Source of the DNA: Owenia fusiformis
Taxonomy: Eukaryota; Annelida; Polychaeta; Sabellida; Oweniidae
Assembly: GCA_903813345.2 (NCBI GenBank)
Contig: CAIIXF020000125.1
Location: forward strand, 1 to 64,000
Length of the DNA stretch: 64,000 bases
Direction of reading: 5' to 3'
The translations under genes were made by a program, and so were the position numbers. The notes beneath the pieces were generated by a model. It ran no database searches. It had not been told where the DNA came from and saw only the letters and a program-made list of their open reading frames with translations. This document shows, piece after piece, positions 1 to 10,440 of this stretch (the stretch's first letter is position 1; each line of letters opens with the position of its first letter).

Positions 1-166
1 CAGTATGTAGCTATATCCAGGGTACACCATGGCAGTGTGTGTGTACACCTATAGACTTAAGTTAAGGAGTAGCAAGCGTATTGGCGTAGTAATATAAACA
101 TACTTTACTGTTTTTGTTCATTTAAATACCCGTAGCAGACGTAGTTGTACATAGGGTGACCCTACA
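1..166. repeat. Tail of a preceding HOR unit
   Basis: This stretch matches 5478-5643, the end of U0, at a constant offset of 5477. It holds the end of a beta-type monomer and one alpha-type monomer with the rare GACTTAAGTTAAGGAGTAGC variant, which precedes the unit boundary in every later unit (for example near 15045, 24085 and 33852). The array therefore continues to the left of the window. Confidence 0.9.
152..164. repeat. Alpha dyad TAGGGT-G-ACCCTA (example)
   Basis: Six-base arms around one central base, present at the same place in most alpha monomers. A variant in the GTTGGACATAGG monomers reads ATAGGTTGACCCTAT: it loses one inner pair but gains an outer A-T pair. Possible meanings are a dimeric protein site, a small hairpin, or simply inheritance from the founder monomer. 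Confidence 0.75.
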
Positions 167-200
167 GTGTGTATGTATACCTATAGTCTCATGTTTTGGT

Positions 201-227
201 GTAGCAGACGTAGTTGGCGTTGTCAAC
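201..227 (+). repeat. Internal 9-bp sub-repeat, three copies
   Basis: Three consecutive 9-mers read GTAGCAGAC, GTAGTTGGC and GTTGTCAAC. In short beta monomers the third is GTAGTCAAC, an even closer match. Alpha monomers have GTAGCAAGC followed by GTATTGGC, which looks like the second 9-mer with one base lost. The pattern recurs in most monomers and suggests that this half arose from a 9-bp repeat. Confidence 0.7.
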
Positions 228-284
228 ACAGTACATACTATGAAGTTTTCATTTTAAATAAAATACTTGTAGCAAAAGTAGCTA

Positions 285-295
285 TACCCAGGGTA
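285..295. repeat. Beta dyad TACC-NNN-GGTA (example)
   Basis: The 11-bp element TACCCAGGGTA lies at the monomer position equivalent to the alpha dyad. Variants TACCCTGGGTA (near 6678), TACCCGGGGTA (near 10929), TACCTGGGGTA (near 11531), TACCAAGGGTA (near 11627) and TACCCAAGGTA (near 13418) change the centre but keep the outer TACC and GGTA arms. Exceptions such as TATCCAGGGTA and TACTCAGGGTA exist. Confidence 0.7.
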
Positions 296-301
296 CACCA
301 T

Positions 302-330
302 GGAGTGTGTGTGTACACCTATAGACTCAT
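302..330. repeat. 99-bp difference between U0 and the other units
   Basis: After CCATGGAGTGTGTGTG, U0 continues with TACACCTATAGACTCATTTTT, where U1 (5787-5915) inserts 99 bp holding GATGTAGCAAGCGTAGTTGG, CATACTATGCTC and a second dyad. The two ends of the missing segment are alike (CCATGGAGTGTGTG and CCATGGCAGTGTGTG), so misaligned exchange between them explains it. Confidence 0.75.
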
Positions 331-420
331 TTTTAGGTGTAGCAAGCGTATTGGCGTAGTAATACTAACATACTATACTGTTTTTGTTCATTTAAATACC
401 CGTAGCAGACGTAGCTGTAC

Positions 421-434
421 TTAGGGTGACCCTA
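421..434. repeat. Inverted telomere-like hexamer TTAGGGTGACCCTA (example)
   Basis: In alpha monomers of the GTACTTAGGG type, the dyad contains TTAGGG followed directly by an inverted CCCTA. It is a single facing pair, not a telomeric tract, and recurs in many monomers because they are copies. It probably arises by chance from the dyad plus one T-for-A variant. Confidence 0.6.
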
Positions 435-2478
435 CAGTGTGTATGTATACCTATAGACTCATGTTTAGATGTAGCAAGCGTATTGGCGTAGTAATATTAA
501 CATACTATACTGTTTTTGTTCATTTAAATACCGTAGCAGACGTAGTTGTACTTAGGGTGACCCTACAGTGTGTATGTATACCTATAGACTCATGTTTATG
601 TGTAGCAAGTGTATTGGCGTAGTAAACATACTAAACTGTTTTTCTTCAAGACGTAGCATACCTAGTTGTATATACAGTGTGAATGTATACCTATGGACTC
701 GTGTTTAGGTGTAGCAAGCTTATTGGCGTAGTAAACATACTATACTGTTTTTGTTCAATTAAATAACCGTAGCAGACGTAGTTGGACATAGGTTGACCCT
801 ATAGTGTGTATGTATACCTATGGACTCGTGTTTTGGTGTAGCAGGCGTAGTTGGCGTAGTCAACACAGTATGTAGCTATACCCAGGGTACACAATGGCAG
901 TGTGTGTGTACACATATAGACTCATGTTTAGGTGTAGCAAGCGTATTGGCGTAGTAAACATACTATACTGTTTTTCTTCAAGACTTAGCAGACGTAGTTG
1001 TATATACAGTCTGTATGTATACCTATGGACTCGTGTTTAGGTGTAGCAAGCTTATTGGACTCATGTTTTGGTGTAGCAGGCGTAGTTGGCGTAGTCAACG
1101 CAGTATGTAGCTATACCCAGGGTACACCATGGCAGTGTGTGTGTACACCTATAGACTCATGTTTAGGTGTAGCAAGCGTATTGGCGTAGTAATATTAGCA
1201 TACTATACTGTTTTTGTTCATTTAAACACCCGTAGCAGACGTAGTTGTACTTAGGGTGACCACACAGTGTGTATGTATACCTAAAGACTCATGTTTAGGT
1301 GTAGCAAGCGTATTGGCGTAGTAAACATACTATACTGTTTTTCTTCAAGACGTAGCACACGTAGTTGTATATACAGTGTGTATGTATACCTATGGACTCG
1401 TGTTTAGGTGTAGCAAGCTTATTGTTTTTGTTCCATTAAATAGCCGTAGCAGACGTAGTTGTACATGGGTGACCCTACAATGTGTATGTATACTTATAGT
1501 CTCATGTTTTGGTGTAGCAGACGTAGTTGGCGTTGTCAACACAGTACATACTATGAAGTGGAAAGTTTCAATAAAATACTCGTAGCAGACGAAACTATAC
1601 TCAAGGTACACCATGGCAGTGTGTGTGTATACCTATAGACTCATGTTTGGTGTAGCAAGCATATTGGCGTAGTAAACATCCTATACTGGTTTTGTTCAAT
1701 TAAATAACCGTAGCAGACGTAGTTGGACATAGGTTGACCCTATAGTGTGTATGTATACCTATGGACTCATGTTTTGGTGTAGCAGGCGTAGTTGGCGTAG
1801 TCAGCACAGTATGTAGCTATACCCAGGGTACACCATGGCAGTGTGTTTGTACACCTATAGACTCATGTTTAGGTGTAGCAAGCGTATTGGCGTAGTAATA
1901 TTAACATACTATACTGTTTTTGTTCATTTAAATACCCGTAGCAGACGTAGCTGTACTTAGGGTGACCCTACAGTGTGTATGTATACCTTTAGTCTCATGT
2001 TTTGGTGTAGCAGACGTAGTTGGCGTTGTCAACACAGTACATACTATAAGGTTTTTATTTTAAATAAAATACTTGTAGCAGAAGTAGCTATACCCAGGGT
2101 ACACCATGGAGTGTGTGTGTATAGCTATAGACTCATGTTTAGGTGTAGCAAGCGTATTGGCGTAGTAAACATCCTATACTGGTTTTTTTCAATTAAATAA
2201 CCGTAGCAGACGTAGTTGGACATAGGTTGACCCTATAGTGTGTATGTATACCTATGGACTCATGTTTTGGTGTAGCAGGCGTAGTTGGCGTAGTCAACAC
2301 AGTATGTAGCTATATCCAGGGTACACCATGGCAGTGTGTGTGTACACCTATAGACTCAAGTTAAGGAGTAGCAAGCGTATTGGCGTAGTAATATTAACAT
2401 ACTATACTCTTTTTGTTCATTTAAATACCCGTAGCAGACGTAGTTGTACATGGGGTGACCCTACAGTGTGTATGTATA

Positions 2479-2617
2479 CCTATAGTCTCATGTTTTGGTG
2501 TAGCAGACGTAGTTGGCGTTGTCAACACAGTACATACTATGAAGTTTTCATTTTAAATAAAATAATTGTAGCAGAAGTAGCTATACCCAGGGTACACCAT
2601 GGCAGTGTGTGTGTACA
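2479..2617 (+). repeat. Representative beta monomer, 139 bp
   Basis: Cut at CCTATAG. It is homologous to alpha at both ends (CCTATAGTCTCATGTTTTGG; CAGTGTGTGTGTACA) but differs in the middle: GTAGCAGACGTAGTTGGCG, TTGTCAACACAGTACATAC, TTTTAAATAAAATA and the dyad TACCCAGGGTA followed by CACCATGG. A 138-bp version reads CCATGGAGTG instead of CCATGGCAGTG (180-317). Short versions jump from GTCAACACAGTATG straight to TAGCTATACCC. Confidence 0.88.
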
Positions 2618-2700
2618 CCTATAGACTCATGTTTAGGTGTAGCAAGCGTATTGGCGTAGTAATATTAACATACTATACTGTTTTTGTTCATTTAAATACC

Positions 2701-2832
2701 CGTAGCAGACGTAGTTGTACATAGGGTGACCCTACAGTGTGTATGTATACGTATAGACTCATGTTTAGGTGTAGCAAGCGTATTGGCGTAGTAATATTAG
2801 CATACTATACTGTTTTTGTTCATTTAAATATC
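2701..2832 (+). repeat. Representative alpha monomer, 132 bp
   Basis: Cut from one CGTAGCAGACGTAG to the next, this is a typical long-form alpha monomer. In order it holds the dyad TAGGGTGACCCTA, CAGTGTGTATGTATA, GACTCATGTTTAGG, GTAGCAAGCGTATTGGCG, TAGTAATATTA, CATACTATACTG, TTTTTGTTCATTTAAAT. Derivatives replace TAATATTA with TAAA, or TGTTCATTTAAATACC with TCTTCAAGA; the latter is about 20 bp shorter. The 132-bp length is a multiple of three. Confidence 0.9.
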
Positions 2833-4419
2833 CGTAGCAGACGTATTTGTACTTAGGGTGACCCTACAGTGTGTATGTATACCTATAGACTCATGTTTAG
2901 GTGTAGCAAGCGTATTGGCGTAGTAAACATACTATACTGTTTTTCTTCAAGACTTAGCAGACGTAGTTGTATATACAGTCTGTATGTATACCTATGGACT
3001 CGTGTTTAGGTGTAGCAAGCTTATTGGACTCATGTTTTGGTGTAGCAGGCGTAGTTGGCGTAGTCAACGCAGTATGTAGCTATACCCAGGGTACACCATG
3101 GCAGTGTGTGTGTACACCTATAGACTCATGTTTAGGTGTAGCAAGCGTATTGGCGTAGTAATATTAGCATACTATACTGTTTTTGTTCATTTAAATACCC
3201 GTAGCAGACGTAGTTGTACTTAGGGTGACCCTACAGTGTGTATGTATACCTAAAGACTCATGTTTAGGTGTAGCAAGCGTATTGGCGTAGTAAACATACT
3301 ATACTGTTTTTCTTCAAGACGTAGCAGACGTAGTTGTATATACAGTGTGTATGTATACCTATGGACTCGTGTTTAGGTGTAGCAAGCTTATTGGCGTACT
3401 GTTTTTGTTCAATTAAATAACCGTAGCAGACGTAGTTGGACATAGGTTGACCCTATAGTGTGTATGTATACCTATGGACTCATGTTTTGGTGTAGCAGGC
3501 GTAGTTGGCGTAGTCAACACAGTATGTAGCTATACCCAGGGTACACCATGGCAGTGTGTGTGTACACCTATAGACTCATGTTTAGGTGTAGAAAGCGTAT
3601 TGGCGTAGTAATATTAACATACTATACTGTTTTTGTTCATTTAAATACCCGTAGCAGACGTAGTTGTACATAGGGTGACCCTACAGTGTGTATGTATACC
3701 TATAGACTCATGTTTAGGTGTAGCAAGTGTATTGGCGTAGTAAACATACTATACTGTTTTTCTTCAAGACGTAGCAGACGTAGTTGTATATACAGTGTGT
3801 ATGTATACCTATGGACTTGTGTTTTGGTGTAGCAGGCGTAGTTTGCGTAGTCAACACAGTACATACTATGAAGTGGTCATTTTCAAAAAAATACTCGTAG
3901 CAGACGTAGCTATACCCAGGGTACACAATTGCAGTGTGTGTGTACACATATAGACTCATGTTTAGGTGTAGCAAGCATATTGGCGTAGTAAACATACTAT
4001 ACTGTTTTTGTTCCATTAAATAGCCGTAGCAGACGTAGTTGTACACAGTGTGACCCTACAGTGTATATGTATATCTATAGACTCATGTTTTGGTGTAGCA
4101 GGCGTAGTTTGCGTAGTCAACACAGTATTTAGTTATACCCTGGGTACACCATGGCAGTGTGTGTGTATACCTATAGACTCATGTTTAGGTGTAGCAAGCG
4201 TAGTTGGCGGAGTAAACATACTATACTGTTTTTGTTTTTAATTAAATACCCGTAGCAGACGTAGTTGTACATAGGGTGACCCTACAGTTTATATGTATAT
4301 CTATAGACTCATGTTTTGATGTAGCAGGCGTATTTGCCGAAGTCAACACAGTTCATACTATGAAGTGGTAAGTTTCAATAAAATACTCGTAGCAGACGAA
4401 ACTATACCTAAGGTACACC

Positions 4420-4492
4420 ATGGCAGTGTGTACTTATACTGTGTATACTCAGGTTTACACCATGGCAGTGTACACCAGGGCAGTATGTGTGT
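4420..4492. repeat. Fused gamma block in U0
   Basis: The sequence GTGTGTACTTATACTGTG joins a 7850-type left flank (GAAGTGGTAAGTTTC near 4364) to a 13450-type right flank (TACACCAGGGCAGTATG near 4480). In U1-U6 those two contexts are about 5.6 kb apart or less. The fused block marks one breakpoint of the U0 mosaic. Confidence 0.7.
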
Positions 4493-7400
4493 ATACCTAT
4501 AGACTCATGTTTACGTGTAGCAAGCGTACATGGCGTAGTAAACATACTATTTTTGTTTTCAATTAAATACCCGTATCAGACGTAGTTGTACATAGGGTGA
4601 CCCTACAGTGTGTATTTATACCTATAGTCTCATGTTTTGGTGTAGCAGACGTAGTTGGTGTTGTCAACACAGTACATACTATGAAGTTTTCATTTTAAAT
4701 GAAATACTTGTAGCAGAAGTACCTATACCCAGGGTACACCATGGCAGTGTGTGTGTACACATATAGACTCATGTTTAGGTGTAGCAAGCGTATTGGCGTA
4801 GTAATATTAACATACTTTACTGTTTTTGTTCATTTAAATACCCGTAGCAGACGTAGTTGTACATAGGGTGACCCTACAGTGTGTATGTATACCTATGGAC
4901 TCGTGTTTTGGTGTAGCAGTCGTAGTTGGCGTTGTCAACACAGTACATACTATGAAGTTTTCATTTTAAATAAAATAATTGTAGCAGAAGTAGCTATACC
5001 CAGGGTACACCATGGCAGTGTGTTTGTACACCTATAGACTCATGTTTAGGTGTAGCAAGCGTATTGGCGTAGTAATATTAACATACGTTACTGTTTTTGT
5101 TCATTTAAATACCCGTAGCAGACGTAGCTGTACTTAGGGTGACCCTACAGTGTGTTTGTATACCTATAGTCTCATGTTTTGGTGTAGCAGACGTAGTTGG
5201 CGTTGTCAACACAGTACATACTATAAGGTTTTTATTTTAAATAAAATACTTGTAGCAGAAGTAGCTATACTCAGGGTACACCATGGAGTGTGTGTGTATA
5301 CCTATAGACTCATGTTTAGGTGTAGCAAGCGTATTGGCGTAGTAAACATCCTATACTGTTTTTTTTTCAATTAAATAACCGTAGCAGACGTAGTTGGACA
5401 TAGGTTGACCCTATAGTGTGTATGTATACCTATGGACTCATGTTTTGGTGTAGCAGGCGTAGTTGGCGTAGTCAACACAGTATGTAGCTATATCCAGGGT
5501 ACACCATGGCAGTGTGTGTGTACACCTATAGACTTAAGTTAAGGAGTAGCAAGCGTATTGGCGTAGTAATATAAACATACTTTACTGTTTTTGTTCATTT
5601 AAATACCCGTAGCAGACGTAGTTGTACATAGGGTGACCCTACAGTGTGTATGTATACCTATAGTCTCATGTTTTGGTGTAGCAGACGTAGTTGGCGTTGT
5701 CAACACAGTACATACTATGAAGTTTTCATTTTAAATAAAATACTTGTAGCAAAAGTAGCTATACCCAGGGTACACCATGGAGTGTGTGTGTATACCTATA
5801 GACTCATGTTTAGATGTAGCAAGCGTAGTTGGCGGAGTAAACATACTATGCTCTTTTTATACCCAGGGTACACCATGGCAGTGTGTGTGTACACCTATAG
5901 ACTCATTTTTAGGTGTAGCAAGCGTATTGGCGTAGTAATACTAACATACTATACTGTTTTTGTTCATTTAAATACCCGTAGCAGACGTAGCTGTACTTAG
6001 GGTGACCCTACAGTGTGTATGTATACCTATAGACTCATGTTTAGATGTAGCAAGCGTATTGGCTTAGTAATATTAACATACTATACTGTTTTTGTTCATT
6101 TAAATACCCGTAGCAGACGTAGTTGTACTTAGGGTGACCCTACAGTGTGTATGTATACCTATAGACTCATGTTTATGTGTAGCAAGTGTATTGGCGTAGT
6201 AAACATACTATACTGTTTTTCTTCAAGACGTAGCATACCTAGTTGTATATACAGTGTGAATGTATACCTATGGACTCGTGTTTAGGTGTAGCAAGCTTAT
6301 TGGCGTAGTAAACATACTATACTGTTTTTGTTCAATTAAATAACCGTAGCAGACGTAGTTGGACATAGGTTGACCCTATAGTGTGTATGTATACCTATGG
6401 ACTCATGTTTTGGTGTAGCAGGCGTAGTTGGCGTAGTCAACACAGTATGTAGCTATACCCAGGGTACACAATGGCACTGTGTGTGTACACATATAGACTC
6501 ATGTTTAGGTGTAGCAAGCGTATTGGCGTAGTAAACATACTATACTGTTTTTGTTCCACTAAATAGCCGTAGCAGACGTAGTTGTACACAGGGTGACCCT
6601 ACAGTGTATATGTATATCTATACTCATGTTTTGGTGTAGCAGGTGTAGTTTGCGTAGTCAACACAGTATGTAGCTATACCCTGGGTACACCATGGCAGTG
6701 TGTGTGTATACCTATAGACTCATGTTTAGGTGTAGCAAGCGTAGTTGGCGGAGTAAACATACTATACTGTTTTTGTTTTTAATTAAATACCCGTAGCAGA
6801 CGTAGTTGTACATGGGGTGACCCTACAGTGTGTATGTATACCTATAGTCTCATGTTTTGGTGTAGCAGACGTAGTTGGCGTTGTCAACACAGTACATACT
6901 ATAAGGTTTTCATTTTAAATAAAATACTTGTAGCAGAAGTAGCTATACCCAGGGTACACCATGGAGTGTGTATATACCTATAGACTCATGTTTAGATGTA
7001 GCAAGCGTAGTTGGCGGAGTAAACATACTATGCTCTTTTTATACCCAGGGTACACCATGGCAGTGTGTACTGTTTTTGTTCATTTAAATACCCGTAGCAG
7101 ACGTAGTTGTACATAGGGTGACCCTACAGTGTGTATGTATACTTATAGTCTCATGTTTTGGTGTAGCAGACGTAGTTGGCGTTGTCAACACAGTACATAC
7201 TATGAAGTTTTCATTTTAAATAAAATACTTGTAGCAGAAGTAGCTATACCCAGGGTACACCATGGAGTGTGTGTTTACCTATAGACTCATGTTTAGATGA
7301 AGCAAGCGTAGTTGGCGGAGTAAACATACTATGCTCTTTTTATACCCAGGGTACACCATGGCAGTGTGTGTGTACACCTATTGACTCATGTTTAGGTGTA

Positions 7401-7849
7401 GCAAGCGTATTGGCGTAGTAAACATACTATACTGTTTTTGTTCCATTAAATAGCCGTAGCAGACGTAGTTGTACATAGGGTGACCCTACAGTGTATATGT
7501 ATATCTATAGACTCATGTTTTGGTGTAGAAGGCGTAGTTTGCGTAGTCAACACAGTATGTAGCTATACCCTGGGTACACCATGGCAGTGTGTGTGTATAC
7601 CTATAGACTCATGTTATGGTGTAGCAAGCGTAGTTGGCGGAGTAAACATACTATTCTGGTTTTGTTTTTAATTAAATACCCGTAGCAGACGTAGTTGTAC
7701 ATAGGGTGACCCTACAGTGTATATGTATACCAATAGACTCATGTTTTGATGTAGCAGGCGTAGTTGGCGAAGTCAACACAGTACATACTATGAAGTGGTA
7801 AGTTTCAATAAAATACTAGTAGCATACGAAACTATACCCAAGGTACACC

Positions 7850-7960
7850 ATGGCAGTGTGTGTGTATACTTATATTGTGTATACTCAGGTTTACACCATG
7901 GCAGTGTACACCAGTGCTGTAATTGTGTGTACCTATGTAGTATGTAGCTATATCCAGGGT
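7850..7960. repeat. Gamma-prime block (irregular monomer)
   Basis: Contains CTTATATTGTGTATACTCAGG, the dyad-like TACAC-CATGGCA-GTGTA and a unique stretch near CAGTGCTGTAATTGTGTG, followed by TATGTAGTATGTAGC. It lacks the GTGTAGCA core of normal monomers. Equivalent copies lie near 17494, 26530, 36299, 44072, 51841 and 59610, one per unit, so it is a good unit marker. Confidence 0.75.
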
Positions 7961-10020
7961 ACACCATGGCAGTGTGTGTGTACACCCATAGACTCAAGTT
8001 AAGGAGTAGCAAGCGCATTGGCGTAGTAATATTTACATACTATACTCTTTTTGTTCATTTAAATACCCGTAGCAGACGTAGTTGTACATGGGGTGACCCT
8101 ACAGTGTGTATGTATACCTATAGTCTCATGTTTTGGTGTAGCAGACGTAGTTGGCGTTGTCAACACAGTACATACTATGAAGTTTTCATTTTAAATAAAA
8201 TAATTGTAGCAGAAGTAGCTATACCCAGGGTACACCATGGCAGTGTGTGTGTACACCTATAGACTCATGTTTAGGTGTAGCAAGCGTATTGGCGTAGTAA
8301 TATTCACATACTATACTGTTTTTGTTCATTTAAATACCCGTAGCAGACGTAGTTGTACATAGGGTGACCCTACAGTGTGTATGTATACCTATAGATTCAT
8401 GTTTAGGTGTAGCAAGCGTATTGGCGTAGTAATATTAGCATACTATACTGTTTTTGTTCATTTAAATATCCGTAGCAGACGTATTTGTACTTAGGGTGAC
8501 CCTACAGTGTGTATGTATACCTATAGACTCATGTTTAGGTGTAGCAAGCGTATTGGCGTAGTAAACATACTATACTGTTTTTCTTCAAGACGTAGCAGAC
8601 GTAGTTGTATATACAGTGTGTATGTTTACCTATGGACTCGTGTTTAGGTGTAGCAAGCTTATTGTTTTTGTTCCATTAAATAGCCGTAGCAGACGTAGTT
8701 GTACATGGGTGACCCTACAATGTGTATGTATACTTATAGTCTCATGTTTTGGTGTAGCAGACGTATTTGGCGTTGTCAACACAGTACATACTATGAAGTG
8801 GAAAGTTTCAATGAAATACTCGTAGCAGACGAAACTATACTCAAGGTACACCATGGCAGTGTGTGTGTATACCTATAGACTCATGTTTAGGTGTAGCAAG
8901 CATATTGGCGTAGTAAACATCCTATACTGGTTTTGTTCAATTAAATAACCGTAGCAGACGTAGTTGGACATAGGTTGACCCTATAGTGTGTATGTATACC
9001 TATGGACTCATGTTTTGGTGTAGCAGGCGTAGTTGGCGTAGTCAGCACAGTATGTAGCTATACCCAGGGTACACCATGGCAGTGTGTTTGTACACCTATA
9101 GACTCATGTTTAGGTGTAGCAAGCGTATTGGCGTAGTAATATTAACATACTATACTGTTTTTGTTCATTTAAATACCCGTAGCAGACGTAGCTGTACTTA
9201 GGGTGACCCTACAGTGTGTATGTATACCTTTAGTCTCATGTTTTGGTGTAGCAGACGTAGTTGGCGTTGTCAACACAGTACATACTATAAGGTTTTTATT
9301 TTAAATAAAATACTTGTAGCAGAAGTAGCTATACCCAGGGTACACCATGGAGTGTGTGTGTATAGCTATAGACTCATGTTTAGGTGTAGCAAGCGTATTG
9401 GCGTAGTAAACATCCTATACTGGTTTTTTTCAATTAAATAACCGTAGCAGATGTAGTTAGACATAGGTTGACCCTATAGTGTGTATGTATACCTATGGAC
9501 TCATGTTTTGGTGTAGCAGGCGTAGTTGGCGTAGTCAACACAGTATGTAGCTATATCCAGGGTACACCATGGCAGTGTGTGTTTACACCTATAGACTCAA
9601 GTTAAGGAGTAGCAAGCGTATTGGCGTAGTAATATTAACATACTATACTCTTTTTGTTCATTTAAATACCCGTAGCAGACGTAGTTGTACATGGGGTGAC
9701 CCTACAGTGTGTATGTATACCTATAGTCTCATGTTTTGGTGTAGCAGACGTAGTTGGCGTTGTCAACACAGTACATACTATGAAGTTTTCATTTTAAATA
9801 AAATAATTGTAGCAGAAGTAGCTATACCCAGGGTACACCATGGCAGTGTGTGTGTACACCTATAGACTCATGTTTAGGTGTAGCAAGCGTATTGGCGTAG
9901 TAATATTAACATACTATACTGTTTTTGTTCATTTAAATACCCGTAGCAGACGTAGTTTTACATAGGGTGACCCTACAGTGTGTATGTATACGTATAGACT
10001 CATGTTTAGGTGTAGCAAGC

Positions 10021-10036
10021 GTATTGTTCATTTAAA
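10021..10036. repeat. 33-bp deletion scar in an alpha monomer
   Basis: The monomer reads GCGTATTGTTCATTTAAAT. The intact version in U0 (2776-2824) has 33 more bases between GCGTATTG and TTCATTT. TTG is present at both ends of the lost segment. The scar recurs at 19670, 28706 and 61786. Class B units lack it because the 995-bp deletion removed the region. Confidence 0.8.
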
Positions 10037-10440
10037 TATCCGTAGCAGACGTATTTGTACTTAGGGTGACCCTACAGTGTGTATGTATACCTATAGACTC
10101 ATGTTTAGGTGTAGCAAGCGTATTGGCGTAGTAATATTAATATACTATACTGTTTTTGTTCATTAAAATACCCGTAGCAGACGTAGTTGTACTTAGGGTG
10201 ACCCTACAGTGTGTATGTATACCTATAGACTCATGTTTAGGTGTAGCAAGTGTATTGGCGTAGTAAACATACTATACTGTTTTTCTTCAAGACTTAGCAG
10301 ACGTAGTTGTATATACAGTGTGTATGTATACCTATGGACTCGTGTTTAGGTGTAGCAAGCTTATTGGACTTATGTTTTGGTGTAGCAGGCGTAGTTGGCG
10401 TAGTCAATGCAGTATGTAGCTATACCCAGGGTACACCATG

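Larger units (their letters stand above)
167..5643. repeat. HOR unit U0 (5477 bp), divergent mosaic
   Basis: The first complete unit is much shorter than the rest and is not a simple deletion of them. Reading left to right, it follows the U1 pattern of 5644-6540 (minus 99 bp near 302), switches near 960 to the monomers found near 10300, then near 1400 to those of 8620-10000. It next repeats the 10300-type block (near 2967), then gives the 7480-type block (4050) and jumps near 4430 to the 13450-type block. It has private variants: CAGTCTGTATG near 1005 and 2974, and a 14-bp loss near 3396. It keeps an intact alpha monomer near 2776 where U1, U2, U3 and U7 have lost 33 bp. It may be nearer an array edge or belong to another HOR lineage. 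Confidence 0.8.

Noticed and set aside
321-360. Short GT runs (GTGTGTGTGTACAC) as microsatellites
   Set aside because: They are only 4-6 GT units and are part of the monomer consensus; only one unit shows a GT length change (near 15027).
421-434. Interstitial telomeric repeat
   Set aside because: Only one TTAGGG and one inverted CCCTA occur together; there is no tandem hexamer tract.
5644-6000. Recurrent open frame of 118 codons, one per HOR unit, as a possible gene family
   Set aside because: It starts only at GTG or TTG, runs across monomer boundaries, has no recognisable domain, and is conserved only as much as the surrounding repeat. Open stretches this short are expected in 64 kb.
7788-8018. 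Minus-strand open frames (about 65-110 codons) near the gamma blocks and elsewhere
   Set aside because: They are complements of the same repeats, with no coding signature and no consistent neighbours.
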